This document shows, one piece after another, positions 1-11,220 of a stretch of 64,000 bases of DNA. Made by a program: the position numbers and the translations under genes. The stretch's first letter is position 1; the number at the start of each line of letters is the position of its first letter. Source of the stretch: Forficula auricularia. Taxonomy: Eukaryota > Arthropoda > Insecta > Dermaptera > Forficulidae. The stretch lies in the NCBI GenBank assembly GCA_024734495.1, contig JALMQS010000841.1, positions 4,828,465 to 4,892,464 of the forward strand, read 5' to 3'. The notes beneath the pieces were generated by a model. That model worked only from the letters and a program-made list of their open reading frames with translations, was not told the origin of the DNA and ran no database searches.

Positions 1-99
1 GGAATTCTATCAAAAATTGCATTCTTTCCCATTAACGTTTAATCAATTTAAAAATTAATTATTATTCAATCTATAAAACCAAAATGCTGCTATCCCCCC

Positions 100-385
100 C
101 CCCCCCCCGAATTATGAATTGATGGACCTCGGGGCTAATTGAAAGGGTTCGTTTGATCCATAGCAATGATGCTCGGGCGATATATCTCCATTTCTTTATG
201 CAGTTGCCAGCTGAGCCCTCAAACGACGCTAATCAGCTTTGCACGTCTGATGCATTGCCCGGCCAGGCCTTATCAATCGACGGCATTCCAACCACATATC
301 ATGTTTATATGGACCACCCCAACCCCACCCCGGCCTCCTACTCCCTGCCCATTCATTCCAATAGGATCAGACTAAGTTGGCTTTT
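100..385. other. GC-richer unique island
   Basis: This stretch follows a poly-C run and is clearly richer in G+C than its surroundings. It matches no other part of the window. The short reading frames across it look like chance frames (proline-rich, no recognisable domain). It could be cis-regulatory DNA or the edge of an exon lying outside the window; nothing decides between these. Confidence 0.25.
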
Positions 386-960
386 AATTTTGCATCCATG
401 AGATTTTTTTTAATTATTAGCCCGATTTGAAATTATTATAGATGATATTTTTTTTTATTAATTTGTTATTTTTATTTTAATAAAGAGAATCCTATGAAAT
501 ATAGAAATTTAATCGAAAATGGAAAATCAATTTATTATTTATGCAATTTAAATAGAAAATAAACTGATGTGGCCATCCATACTCCTCTCTTATATTTAAT
601 ATTGAATTAAAATAAGTTATAATTATTTACGAAAGAATCCCCCCCTTTCTTAATTTTTGGTCCATTATCAATTAATAATATCTTCTTTTAATTGTGAGAC
701 TATTTAATTAGAAATATCAGCTTACTTCGATTTTTATTTGAAAATATTTTTAACCCCTCCCTTTTTTGTCACTATCAATTTCACATAGTGAGTCATTTGC
801 ATAAAAGGGTACATATGCGATATTTCGTACAAATCGATTAAAGGGTCTACAATTTATATTGATAGTTTCATTTTTTTGATCCCCCTCCAATGTTGGCCTC
901 CGAAGAAAATAATAGCTATTTTTTATTATATGTTCATTTTATAGTATATTTCATTTTTAA
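386..960. other. AT-rich stretch, nothing recognised
   Basis: No coding similarity, RNA gene or repeat shared with the rest of the window was seen. Confidence 0.4.
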
Positions 961-2229
961 TTTACCATACAGGGTATGGTCAAGTATTGTAATCGTGCAT
1001 GAAAAAAGTGTTTTTTTCCTTATTTTTTTCGAAATATCTCAAAAAACGGCTAGAAACAATTTTGATTAAAAAAATTGAGCGAAACCATGGCATTTCGCTC
1101 TACAAAAAAGTCCTAAAAGTGAACATCGAAAAATTTTTAGTTTTCTAGATATTAATTGTTTTGTCAAAATGTCTTTTTGTTAGTCTGTCTGATTGTCTGG
1201 TTGTTAGTTTGTGCGTTACCAAATTTTTGTGAACGAGCTAGCTCAAAAACTAGTGTGAATATCCAAACCAAATTTCACACGTAGTTTTGGTCCATGGAGA
1301 TTAAGAGCTAATTATAGTTTGGTGCATATCGACCCAAAATTAAGGGGGGGAAGGGGGTTAAAAATTAAAAATCTAGGCCGTTTGAGCAAACTCAACCAAA
1401 TTTTGTATACATAATCAGTGGGACCCCAGAAGTATAAAAATGCAAAAACTAACCCCTCTACATGATTATAAATAATTTTAGGGTCCAGGTTGTATGTTAA
1501 AGTCAAGTGTATGGCCACATCAGAACTCGTCAGCTTATTCGTGTTTTTTTTTTTAAATAAAAGAAAATTTTTTAGAAACTTTTTAAAATTTAAAATATAA
1601 AATACTAGGTAGGTTTCACAAGGAAAGGACCTTTATGGACTCCTGAAAATGGGCTTATACCCCGAAATATATATAGTCATGCTAAAGAAGCATCTGATCT
1701 TTTATTTATGTGAAACCTACCTAGTATTTTATATTTTAAATTTTCAAAAGTTTCTAAAAAAATTTTCAAAAATTTTATTTACTCTATTTAAAATGTTGAA
1801 CCTACACCATTTTCCCTTAATAATTTTTTTTATTAGTTTGAAAATCTTATAATTTTAATTTTTTATCCTCCCTCCCCCCCCCTTAATTTTTGGTTCGATT
1901 TCAACCAAAATCTAATCAGCTCTTAGCCTCAATGCTCCAAAACTACATGTGCAATTTTGTTTTGATATTCACACTAGTTTTTGAGCTAGTGCGTCCCCAA
2001 AAATTTGGTAATGCATTAATTAACAGACATTTTGACAAAATAATTAATATCTGACAACTATAATTTTTTCGATGTTCACTTATTACGGCTTTTTGAAAAC
2101 CAAAATGCCATGGTTTCGTAAAATTTTTTTAATCAAAATAGTTTCAGCCGTTTTTGAGATATGTCAAAAAAAAGAAGCAAAAAACCCCCACTTTTTTCAT
2201 CCACGATTGCAATACTTGACCATACCCTT
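961..2229. repeat. Family A element, head-to-head inverted repeat (A1)
   Basis: The left part (961 to about 1550) and the right part (about 1710 to 2229) are inverted copies of one repeat. Further copies lie at 9563, 21310 and 60331. The A end is a hairpin, ACCATAC-AGG-GTATGGT, followed by AAGTATTGTAATCG. Inside the pair, 1551-1621 and 1711-1785 are a second inverted match. The right terminal hairpin is cut short. No protein is encoded. Class unknown; the terminal hairpin and lack of TIR-type ends suggest a Helitron- or Helentron-like non-autonomous element, which is inference. Confidence 0.7.
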
Positions 2230-2337
2230 ACATCAACCATTACAAATAAGTCAATTAAATTATTATCATAATTTACATTTACGAAAGTAGAGGTTTATGA
2301 TAACTAAACTCAGAAACATAAACTCTACTCTGCAAAT

Positions 2338-2605
2338 TTGCTAAATATCTTGAGAAATCCGCATCAATTCTTAGCTCTGAGACTTATGGTTGCGAAACGC
2401 AAGGGGAGTACATACGTACATACGTAGATACGCACTGATTAATGGATTTTAGTATTCTTTTTGGCCTCTGGAGACAACAATATCCGGTTTTATGTCCTAA
2501 ATCCGGTTTCCAACTATAAATTCCTTCCATCTAGAATTTATAAAATGGAATTAACTTTTTCATCTCTCAGAGTCAGGACCCAAGCAGGCGATCGCAATAC
2601 TTCAC
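2338..2605 (-). repeat. Family N repeat (copy 1)
   Basis: On the minus strand this segment starts GTGAAGTATTGCGATCGCC and matches, along its length, the two halves at 28556-28634 and 29351-29540. In that second copy a B element has jumped into the middle. Copy 1 therefore represents the empty site for that insertion. No coding capacity; class unknown. Confidence 0.65.
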
Positions 2606-3265
2606 ATTACTATATTCTATAGATTATAAATGTGAAAGTAAAAAGTTTGACATAGCGGACCAGTATGGTTCCTCAAGGGTGTCAAAGGTTATATTGCTTA
2701 AGTAGATGGCCTAACAAAAGTTGACTTACATAATAAAAAAAGTCAATTATTTCATATTTTTGATAGCAGATATTTTGAAAATATATTGTTTTAAAGGAGT
2801 AAATCTTAATAAATTTTCTTTATTTTCTATTTTATTCCATTATTTACTTAAGACTATGAAATATCTGGAGTTGTTCAAATTTAATTGCCAGAACATAAAC
2901 CACTTTTATTTTTTATTTCCATCCCACTCATATTTCTTCATATATATATATATATGCTATATAGGTATATATTTAGATATGAAAACGAATGGAAATTTGT
3001 TATATTTTCTGCCTCTGATGGTTTTTCATTGGTCGAAACTACACAGGGTGTAAATAAAAAATTAATCAAATTTCTATTTAGATACTACACGAGTTTTTGG
3101 AATCTATCAGATACCTAAATTGATATAGCCATTTATACTTAAAGTAAAACATTTATAGCATGAAATGAAATTAATGAGAAGCAACAACGTCACAAGATTT
3201 ATATTAGTCAACATTGCTACATCCAGTAGAGGAAAAGAAAAAGCGAGGCTTTGGACAGTAGTAAG
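2606..3265. other. AT-rich stretch, nothing recognised
   Basis: Contains a short TA microsatellite near 2940-2955. The frames at 2721-3118 are low-complexity translations of AT-rich DNA and resemble no family. Confidence 0.4.
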
Positions 3266-3267
3266 TA

Positions 3268-3610
3268 AGGAGTCGTCCATAAATTACGTCACACAGTAAG
3301 AGGGGGGGGGCATCTCAGATTTGTGACAAAATGTGACAGGGGGCCCGGGTATCTTAAAAAGTGTGAAGTCACAAAAGTCGAATTAAAGAATTTTAAAAAT
3401 TAAACTTAAAATATATTCAATCCCTTTAGTTGAGTTTAATTTATAAAAAGATTTCTAGAATTATTAAATTATGGGGTATAAAAGTGATAGTGTGACGTCA
3501 TAATACAGGGGGTGGCTCAATGAAAAGGTGACAGAATGTGACACAGGGGGAGGGGATGGGGATTAAAAAAATCTTGAAATTCGTGTGATGAAATTTATGG
3601 GAGGCCCCTA
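3268..3610. mobile_element. Short TIR MITE with G-rich interior
   Basis: The left end GTCGTCCATAAATTACGTCA is mirrored at the right end by an imperfect inverted copy (TGATGAAATTTATGGGAGG). The interior is non-coding and carries repeated GTGACA and G-run motifs. The length of about 340 bp fits a non-autonomous DNA transposon. The superfamily cannot be assigned; a possible short duplication (TAAG) flanks it. Confidence 0.6.
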
Positions 3611-3750
3611 AGTGGGTTAATTTGAGAATTTCAAGTGCGCCTGTATATAGGCAACTATTTCGGCTTTGCAGATTAGAAGCTGCGTAGAAGCTAGGAGAGT
3701 CCAATCATTTCGATAATGTTTCTGGGCTTTTAAAACAAATTATCCTATGG

Positions 3751-3933
3751 GGGGGGGGGGGTAGGCTAGAGGTTAGGGTACCAGCCTGCTAACCAAGTGG
3801 ACCCGGGTTCGAATCCGACTCGAGGCATCCGGCTAAAATCTGATCCTTGGGTAGGGTAGAGACAAATTTAAAAAAATAATAATAAGTATCGTAAATTGGC
3901 TTATGGCTAGAAAGGCCGAAAAGCCAAAAAAAA
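3751..3933 (+). mobile_element. tRNA-derived SINE (copy 1)
   Basis: The head is tRNA-like, with an A-box-like GGCTAGAGGTTAGG and a perfect B box GGTTCGAATCC at 3806-3816. A non-tRNA body follows and the element ends in an A-run. It is flanked by imperfect direct repeats (ATCCTATGG, then ATCCTGTGTGG). A second copy lies inverted at 12511-12689. The B box gives an internal RNA polymerase III promoter; mobility would depend on a LINE partner. Confidence 0.8.
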
Positions 3934-4172
3934 ATCCTGTGTGGAATTGATTTCAATATCCAATTTCAATAGTCTAGACGCCTGACGAGCATTTATACTT
4001 TATTTTGAGCTAATATTGAATTTTGGCTCAAGAGTCCAATATGTGTGATAAATTTCAGCTCTCTATATTCTCTACACTTGGATTGGTGATGAATTGTTGC
4101 CTCTAAGCAGGTCGAGTAATAAATATTTATTTATTGAGTGGATTTTGATTAGGAAGTCTAAAATTCAAAAAA

Positions 4173-4227
4173 GACAGATAATTTAAACTATCTTTTTCAA
4201 TAAAAAAGATAGTTTAAATTATCTGTC
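4173..4227. repeat. Short perfect-type palindrome
   Basis: Two arms of about 25 bp (GACAGATAATTTAAACTATC and its inverse) are separated by a few bases and would form a strong hairpin. No flanking duplication was identified. Confidence 0.7.
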
Positions 4228-4284
4228 TATATTTGTCTTAGGAAGAAAAAATTTCTCGTTATTATTCAGACATTTTTAAAAAAG

Positions 4285-5290
4285 ATTAAGAAAATAAACT
4301 GCAACGGATCGTTGGTAGACTTTATCCAAAGTCATTTGAAATATGAATATGTTTATTATTAAAGTCCATTATAGCATCCATATATTTAATTAATCAAATA
4401 TGTTGGCAGGTATTTGGACAGGAAAGTAGCAAATCAAAAAATTCTGATTGATTTAAGCGTCGTTTCCCCAATTTTATTTTGGCTTAATCAGGCGTCCAAT
4501 AAAACACAAAAAAACAGAGTTTCAGAAAAATTATAAAAGTTACAAACTTGTTTCCTCTTTTCTTTCTTTTCTGACTAATGTTATAATAATCCTGCCATTT
4601 GAATCGTTCTTTTATATAAATTAAATATCTGTTCCATAAAAAGAATCAATTACAATTGAGTTAATTCATAAATATGGGCATTTCTATTATATCTCAAAAT
4701 TAATTATAATCATTGAGGTATGTTGTGTGTAATATCATTTGTTGATTTAAGTCCGAAAAGAAAGAAAAGAGGAAAAAATTTTGTAACTTTTATAATTTTT
4801 CTTAAACTCTGTTTTTTGTGTTTTATTAGACACCTGATTAAGCCAAAATAAAATTGGCGAAACGGCGCTTAAATCAATGAGAATTTTTTTATTTGATACT
4901 TTCATGTCCAAATTTCTGCCAACATACTTGATTAATTAATAATTATGTTTATTCCTTTATTATTAATCAGATATCACTGGCTATTTTGACTTAAAGTCCA
5001 TGTACTATAAACTTAAAATAAAAAATAACGATCGATTCTTATTTAATACTAGAGGAATAACCTTATTACATTTCACTTTTGATGTTTTGGCGATGTGTTA
5101 TATTAAACCGATTAAATGAATAAATTTTAAAGAATTAAAAAAACTACTATTTTGCTCTAAAGTAAAGTACTTTAAAATATAATTTTACTAAAAACTTTAT
5201 ATACTTAAACTTTTTGGTGGTCCTCAAGGTACTTAATTTTAAATAAAGTAAAGAAAAATTTGAAAAAAATTTTAGAAACTTTTTAAAAAT
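4285..5290. repeat. Family E repeat, interrupted by a foldback
   Basis: Sequence on both sides of the foldback at 4358-4943 matches E copies at 35240-35600 and 52160-52330, including the hairpin-forming GCAACGGATCGTTG block and the AATAACGATCGATTCTTAT block. No coding sequence. E copies share internal sequence with the element that ends in a Helitron-type 3' hairpin near 7573, so E may be a Helitron-related family; this is inference. Confidence 0.6.
4358..4943. mobile_element. Foldback element with 10-bp TSD
   Basis: Arms of about 200 bp (about 4383-4585 and 4750-4943) are inverted copies, sharing for example CCAAAATAAAATTGG and the pyrimidine-rich CCTCTTTTCTTTCTTTTC. The element is flanked by the direct repeat TATGTTTATT (4348-4357 and 4944-4953). 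It splits a family E repeat whose uninterrupted form is seen at 35280-35330. Non-coding; superfamily unknown. Confidence 0.7.
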
Positions 5291-5329
5291 TTAAAATACT
5301 AGATATAAAGTTGATACAATTTTGATGGC

Positions 5330-5735
5330 TGTATATGTAAGTTAACTTTCCCACGCGCCCTTATCACTCCCCCTTCACACCACTTTTATGCTGACCTGTC
5401 GTTTAACTTTTAGTATATAAGGTAGCAGAGCGAATCCCTCGACAGTTAATACATCTTTCGCCCCTAGGCACAAGCCTCTCCTCGAACCAGTTCGGACCAG
5501 CGCTTACCAGTTGACCACCATATTCCAAAATCGATCCAGGTCACTATCTTACGTGCTACCTGGTACAAACGGTTAACCCGTACGGCCCTACATCTCTATC
5601 AATTTTACCTGTATTACTCCAGGTAAATATTCTTCTTCTTTCGGAGTCAAGCCGGTTATATAAATTTTCAACTCACACGGTGTGTTTTCCATTTTTCACG
5701 AGTGTAAAAAACTATTGTATACTTACTTAAACTAC
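5330..5735 (+). mobile_element. Possible solo LTR or promoter-like segment
   Basis: This GC-richer block carries TATATAA at about 5415, an initiator-like CAGTTA about 30 bp downstream, and an AATAAA near its right end. This is the order of signals expected in an LTR. It begins TGTATATGTAAG. No unambiguous terminal CA or target duplication could be fixed, so a host promoter is an alternative. Confidence 0.35.
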
Positions 5736-5975
5736 ATCGAATAAAAAGAAAACAATTTAAAAAGGATCGATTTATCAAATAAAATATATTATCATTTCGA
5801 AACAAATCGTCTCCCCAGTTCCAGAACCTACCATCCCCAAAAGTCTAAAACCTTAAAAAAAACTTGCTATCCAGACGTTTCAACAAAAGCTCTACCGCAA
5901 TAATACAAAAGTGTCGACCTAGTCGAGAGATCAGTCATTTTTAAAAAGGGATTTTTCAGCCAGGAAAACATTATT
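5736..5975. other. Nothing recognised
   Basis: AT-rich, non-repetitive within the window, without coding similarity. Confidence 0.35.
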
Positions 5976-6051
5976 TGTATATAATTAAGTAAAGGAGAGG
6001 GATTCAGCCAATGGGTAGCCTCTACTGAATAAAAAACTCCCAATTATGGAA

Positions 6052-6096
6052 AACGTTTCGTCTTTAGAATTAAAATTAAAATAATGCCATCATCAG
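6052..6096 (-). ncRNA. Hammerhead-like motif, PLE F1 minus copy
   Basis: On the minus strand CTGATGA (6090-6096) is followed by a long A/T-rich loop region and GAAAC (6055-6059), then GTT. Helix II (GGC with GAC) is imperfect here, so this copy is probably decayed. Confidence 0.4.
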
Positions 6097-6527
6097 TTCC
6101 TAAGAGCTGAAAAAGCGATAGAGCACACATGTAAAAATACAACAAAAATTTTCTTACAAAAAGTCCAAAGTTGTTAATTATAAAATTATATCTTACAATA
6201 TTAGCGACACAATTAATTTTATAAATAAATTGTAGGCAGGCAGAGTTGTTATGTATTTTATCATTATATACAAAATTATATGAAATATAAAATGGTACAT
6301 AGATCTTGGTGTGCTCTCACTAGATTTGCGCAATTAAAGCAAATTTTCATTTATTCAATTAATAATAACAGTATGAGGACATTGATCTAATTAGGATCAC
6401 TGACCCCTCACAAACATCTCTCAATTAAAAGGATTTCTCCAAATTATTAATCAACATTAAGAATATCAAATTTAAAATGACAAAATATAAAACATTTTTA
6501 TAATTCTTCCTTTTTTCTCAATGTTTA

Positions 6528-6737
6528 CTATACTTGGGCATCAGTATTTGTCAATATTGACAAGTAGGCATTGCTAAGCCCAATACAATCTGTTTGAAAA
6601 TTAAGAGCCCTTTGCCCATAGGTCTTAATAAAACATTTTTTGGCTAACAGATGCTTATAATTGTTATCCAATCTCATCAAGACGACAGCATCATCAAACT
6701 CAAATTCATGCGCCGTTTCAAATATAATAATTAACAA
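6528..6737 (-). pseudogene. PLE GIY-YIG domain, C-terminal fragment
   Basis: The 69-codon frame contains AHEFEFDDAVVLMRLDNNYK, which matches the characteristic tail of Penelope-like proteins: a conserved H, then F-x-F-D, then VL with an NNY block. This tail follows the GIY-YIG endonuclease core. The GIY-YIG core and the reverse transcriptase are missing, because the frame starts at the inverted arm. It is a relic, not a functional gene. Its own strand agrees with the hammerhead-like motif downstream at 6052-6096. Confidence 0.6.
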
Positions 6738-6809
6738 CTTTTGATTTTTTGTAAGAAAATTTTTATTGTATTTTTACATGTGTGCTCTATCGCTTTTTTC
6801 AGCTCTTAG

Positions 6810-6850
6810 GAACTGATGATAGCATTATTTAATTAAAGCCGAAACGTTTT
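6810..6850 (+). ncRNA. Hammerhead-like motif, PLE F1 plus copy
   Basis: CTGATGA (6813-6819), a helix II of AGC with GCC around a 14-nt A/T loop, then GAAAC (6841-6845) and GTT. One helix II pair is lost compared with the copy at 7305. Confidence 0.45.
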
Positions 6851-7114
6851 CCATAATTAGGAGTTTTTTATTCAGCAGAGGCTACCCATTGGCTGAATCC
6901 CTCTCCATTACTTAATTATATACTAGATATATTTTAAATTTGAAAAAAGTATCTAAAATTTTTTTTAAATTTTCTTTACTCTAATTAAGTGTTTCATCAA
7001 GAACCCACACCATTCTCCAAAAACAAAACTTAATTATAATATTAAATTTCATCAAAATTGGTTAAGTCATTTTAAAAATAATAAAAAAAAGTACTGGAAT
7101 AAATTACTAATGTT

Positions 7115-7410
7115 GATATTTTTTTTTTTTTTTTTTTTTATTTGTACTTGAGACGTTGCCCATATCAAGTGAGAGCACACCAAGATTTATGTACCATTTT
7201 GTAATTCATATAATTTTGTATACATTATGATAAAATCCACAACAATTCTGCCTGCGGACAATTTATTTATAAAATTAATTGTGTCGCTAATACTCTCTTA
7301 GGAACTGATGATGGCATTATTTAATTAAAGCCGAAACGTTTTCTATAATTGGGAGTTTTTTATTCAGCAGAGGCTACCCATTGGCTGAATCCCTCTCCAT
7401 TACTTAATTA
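7115..7410 (+). mobile_element. Penelope-like element F2, 15-bp TSD
   Basis: The segment matches F1 and is flanked by the perfect direct repeat TAAATTACTAATGTT (7100-7114 and 7411-7425). It starts with a T-run, holds no coding sequence, and includes a hammerhead-like motif at 7305-7340. TSD lengths of this order recur at the other PLE insertions in this window. Confidence 0.75.
7302..7342 (+). ncRNA. Hammerhead-like motif, PLE F2
   Basis: CTGATGA (7305-7311), one unpaired T, helix II GGC with GCC around a 14-nt A/T loop, then GAAAC (7333-7337) and GTT as the putative cleavage triplet. Helix III has no loop (AC followed directly by GT), so it would need a second molecule or a longer helix I. 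Confidence 0.5.
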
Positions 7411-7689
7411 TAAATTACTAATGTTTCTGGGCCAATATGTACCAAAATCTAATCAACGTTTTATTTTGTTAAAGTAATGGTTAAATTTCATTTCAATCGG
7501 TTGAACGGTGTGGAAAAAGAGTTCCCCCATCAGGAGAGGAAGATGTCCGGCGAAGGCGGGCTTCGCAGCTGATATTTCTATAAACACCACTGTTTATGAA
7601 ATTGTTTATTTGTCTGTTAGTTTAATAAAATATAATTTAATTGACGATTATAATTACAAATTTACATTACTTAGAATAATGTTCCATTA

Positions 7690-8560
7690 AAATGGGGGTT
7701 GAGAGGGGGATGGATGAGTGTATTTCAATGGAGAGATGGATATGAATGAATGTTTATATAAAAATGTACTTGATGTGATCCATTTCATTTTTTCATGCCA
7801 TATTCGGTCGGCTATCAAGTAAAAAGCAACGGTGATTATTCAATTAGCGCTCCTTCCCACTAGCCAATTGGATTTATCACCGAATGCACAACCAACTGCT
7901 AATATTCCCATTTTATTTTCAATGCCGGTTCATTTTTTTTGAGCATTTTATTAGGTATATAACCAGAAATCAGCGCAAGCTGCTCAGACCCTTCTGCTCC
8001 TCTCAATGTTTTATTTCTCTGTGGTCTCCATCTACAAATTAAACGATCTATGACATGCGTTATTAAATATCAAAATTTTTCGACATTTATTTATTTTTTT
8101 TACCAAACTAATTTTACTGGAATAAAAATCCCAATCATTTCCGATGCACCTGATGATAAACGTATTGGCCTGTTATGAGCCCCCCCCCTGCTAATATGGA
8201 TAAAATAACGAATGGTTCGATTGGAATGGTGTTGTTTCGATAATTAATAAAACCGCCAAAGGTCATAATTTTGCGGTCAACGGGGCCGACGGCGCAGCGA
8301 TATATTTTTCACGCAGTATGAAAGAGGAAGCTTGTGTGTATTTTGGCTGAAGGGGCTGAAAGGAGGCCCTAGGGGACATGGGGTGCACCAATTGGTAATA
8401 ATGATATTGTATAGCGAGATGGGGAGGTAATTGAGCCCATGTTTACTCACTCTACTAAATTTCCGCCTCTCATATCGTGATAATTGTTGTGTTGCATCTA
8501 CGGCTCTAAATCTCCATCAGATGAAGTTTCGGAGTTTTAAACTAATGAAAAGTCATTTAT
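7690..8560. other. Unique, partly GC-rich island
   Basis: No repeat match inside the window. The segment at 8250-8400 is GC-rich, and homeodomain-type sites (ATTA, CAATTAG) occur around 7840-7900. No open frame with recognisable similarity. Candidate regulatory DNA by composition only. Confidence 0.3.
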
Positions 8561-9060
8561 TGGTTTTTCAAACTTCTATATGAAGATGTTGATGCAACAG
8601 TTAATCCTCCTTCCGTGTCGCGTTATTTATTTGCGAGGTTTGTTTTTTCTCATCATTGCTTTCACGCACTTATTTATAATCAAAGTTCCACATTCCATTA
8701 CTTTTATTAATATTAGTTTCAGGAATTTTTATAGTTGTGATTTTTATATATTAAACAAGAGTTCAATCAAGAATTATGCAGTTTTTGGTATTTTTTTTTT
8801 TTTTATTTAAAAATTCCTATTGAGCTCCTTCGGAGAGGAATTTATTTAGTTTTTTGATACACAACTCATCAAATGAATAATTTATACAATATATGCAAGA
8901 AGATATACAGGTTATATAAAGGATATTTTTCTATAAAAGTCGATGAAATTATATTTACAATGAGTTTTCAATCAATATTTTTTTAAAAATAAATAAAAGA
9001 TTTGGTGCTTGAAAATTCCAATAATTACTTCTTGCATTAAGATAGATAATATATTTCTTG
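8561..9060. other. AT-rich stretch, nothing recognised
   Basis: The frame at 8580-8810 is an AT-rich chance frame without similarity. Confidence 0.35.
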
Positions 9061-9061
9061 C

Positions 9062-9345
9062 TTTTTTTCTTTATCCAATGCGAACCAGGTAAAGTACCTA
9101 TTGGAATCGGTCTCCCGCCAAGTGCGACTTCAAAGGATCTTCAGGTAAAGACTACGGAACCCATGGTCTTAATCAAAGTCAGAAATTGTAGTATTCATCA
9201 GGTTGAATTATAGCAGGTGACGGTTTTGCCAAAAATTACTTGGGCTCTCGTCCAGAGGCCAAAAAGTGCGAGTTTTTCATTTAGTCCGTGGGGATGAATC
9301 TTCCATTTCAAAAGCGACGTTTTGGAGGATCTTTCCTCCTTCGTC
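9062..9345. repeat. Family E repeat, outer portion (copy 1)
   Basis: Begins CTTTATCCAATGCGAACCAG and matches 51714-51960 closely, including the blocks ACGGAACCCATGG, GTGACGGTTTTGCCAAAAAT and GAGGCCAAAAAGTGCGA. It lacks the inner half of the family. Confidence 0.65.
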
Positions 9346-9560
9346 CCGACTAGAAATTTGCCCAATCTATTATTGGGACCCAATTGGGTATCGATAGGTC
9401 ATGCCCAGTAAGGCTATCCCAACTGGGAACTGATTGATAATTTGCTGGGCAAACCCAATTTAAAACTAGTTGTTTTTGTAAGGGTATCCCAACTAGGGTC
9501 TGATTGGGAATTTGTTTAGGGTTTTAATGGATCAATGAAGCAGCGTTCTTCTCGTCTTTT
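9346..9560. repeat. Diverged direct duplication rich in CCCAA/TTGGG
   Basis: Two segments about 71 bp apart (9411-9445 and 9482-9515) share the pattern ATCCCAACT, GGG, CTGATTG, AATTTG. Nearby GGGACCCAATTGGG is itself palindromic. Origin unknown. Confidence 0.5.
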
Positions 9561-9562
9561 TA

Positions 9563-10421
9563 CTTTACCATACAGGGTATGGTCAAGTATTTTATTCGTG
9601 CATGAAAAAAGTGTTTTTTTTCCTTTTTTTTTCATAATATCTAAAAAACGGCTGAAACAATTTTGATTCAAAAAATTGAGCGAAATCCTGGCATTTTGGT
9701 CTACAAAAAATCTTTTATAAGTAAACATCGAAAAAATTATATTTTTTGAGATAATAATTGTTTTGTCAAAATGTCTGTTAGTCTGTCTGTGCTTTACCAA
9801 ATTTTTCTGGACGAGCTAGCTCAAAAACTAGTTTGAATATCAAAATCAAATTTCACACTTAGTTTTGGTCCATTGAGATGAAGAGCTGATTAGATTCTGG
9901 TGCATATCGACCCAAAATTAACGGGGGTGGAGGGGGGGTTAAAAATTAAAAATCTAGGCCATTTGAGCAAACTCAACCAAATTTTGTATACATAATCAAT
10001 GGGACCCCAGAAGTCTAAAAATGCAAAAACTAACCACCGAAAATGGGGAGGGAGGTGTAGGGTCAAAAAATGAAAATCTAGGCCCTTGTACCAAACTCAA
10101 CCAAATTTTGTATACATAATCAGTGTGCCCCACCCAACTAGCAAAGTAGCTGTATAATTTTAGGTTATATAACATTTATGTTTTGTTGCTGTTTTATAAG
10201 TGCTCCATAACGCTTATACAACATCAATACAACATAACAGTTGTATAACCTAAAATTATACAGCTATTTTGCTAGTAGGGCAGGAGTCTAAAAATGCAAA
10301 AACTAACCCTCCTCCCCTACATGATTATAAATAATTTTATTAAATATTAAATATAAGTAAAGGAGCAGGTTTTATGGTAAAGTCAAATGGATGGCCATAT
10401 CAGAACACGTCAGCTTATTTA
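9563..10421 (+). repeat. Family A element (A2)
   Basis: Single-orientation copy starting with the terminal hairpin ACCATACAGGGTATGGT. Two internal sub-repeats (AAACTCAACCAAATTTTGTA followed by ATACATAATCAGTG) are tandemly repeated about 120 bp apart, as in A3. It carries a nested MITE at 10131-10283. Confidence 0.7.
10131..10283. mobile_element. Small foldback MITE nested in A2
   Basis: The two ends are inverted copies of about 44 bp (CAACTAGCAAAGTAGCTGTA and its inverse ending TTTTGCTAGTAGGG). It interrupts the A sequence between CAGTG and GAGTCTAAAAATGC, which is continuous in the other A copies. Non-coding. Confidence 0.7.
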
Positions 10422-10639
10422 ACAGTAGTTTTGCATGACTATTGTTGGAGTTTGTAATTAGCATCCGAAACGTTCTTTTTGAAAATAATGAGAATTACTT
10501 CCTAATAAATTGTTTTCCTTGGTTTAATTATTTTTTGGGCTGCTTTCCTATCAATTCTCCATTATCCATGATATTATATAAGTACCTACTCTCAATTGGC
10601 TGATTTTATTACTCTTAATACAAATACTAAATCGGCAAT

Positions 10640-11220
10640 AAAATGAGGAATTATTCTAAGGTATTATTCATAAATAAGTTGAGCAGGTTGAGACGGAAAG
10701 CGGCTGTAACTTTTTGTGTGAAAAAAAAGCAAATAATAAAATGAACTTTACGAAAGAGTGTGATTGGGGGTGTGTTGGTGGAGGGTGAGGGTGTGGGGGT
10801 GTGGGTGAGGGTGGTCCCGCCCGCATGGAGTCGAGTAAATCTCGCCAAGTCGAATGTTTACGAGCTTGGGCAACATATCGCCTAGCGGCGGTAAATGGCT
10901 TTTGATGGCGCAACTTCTACAACTAGTAAAATATTATAAACGTGATCCCGTCAGATCTGGCCAATAAATCGCGCACACCGCCCTACCGAAATTCCTTTCC
11001 TTCCCTCTATCCTATATAACACGGGAGCGCTTAAATAGATTTTGATACATCTCAAAGATTGGTTTTTCTCAAACTTTTCCCAGGTTTCTTGTATCTGTTC
11101 CCGTCTACATCGATTCTTTTGAAGATAATTTTAAAAATGAATAAAAAAAGTGTTAAATCTTATTTCTTTCATTTTATTAGCCACTTGAAAAAATAGATTT
11201 TCTTTTCTTTAAATTGTTTA
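10640..11220. other. Unique region with GT/GGGTG run
   Basis: A GGGTGTG-rich run (10760-10815) leads into a GC-richer unrepeated segment to about 11030. Proline-rich minus-strand frames across the run are compositional. No gene recognised. Confidence 0.35.

Larger units (their letters stand above)
5976..6909 (-). mobile_element. Penelope-like element F1 with inverted flanks
   Basis: The outer arms (about 5976-6170 and 6727-6909) are inverted copies and each holds a hammerhead-like motif. Between them is a minus-strand PLE C-terminal fragment (6528-6737). PLEs are known to be found with terminal repeats in inverted as well as direct orientation. A second, 5'-truncated copy of the same family lies at 7115-7410. 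Confidence 0.7.
6910..7573 (+). mobile_element. Family E/Helitron-type element 3' end, split by a PLE
   Basis: The flanks of the PLE insertion join into a continuous E-type sequence. It ends in a GC hairpin (CCGGCGAAGGCGGGCTTCG) followed by GCAGCTGA and then T, which fits the Helitron 3' rule CTRR|T. The 5' end was not located. No coding sequence. Confidence 0.5.
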
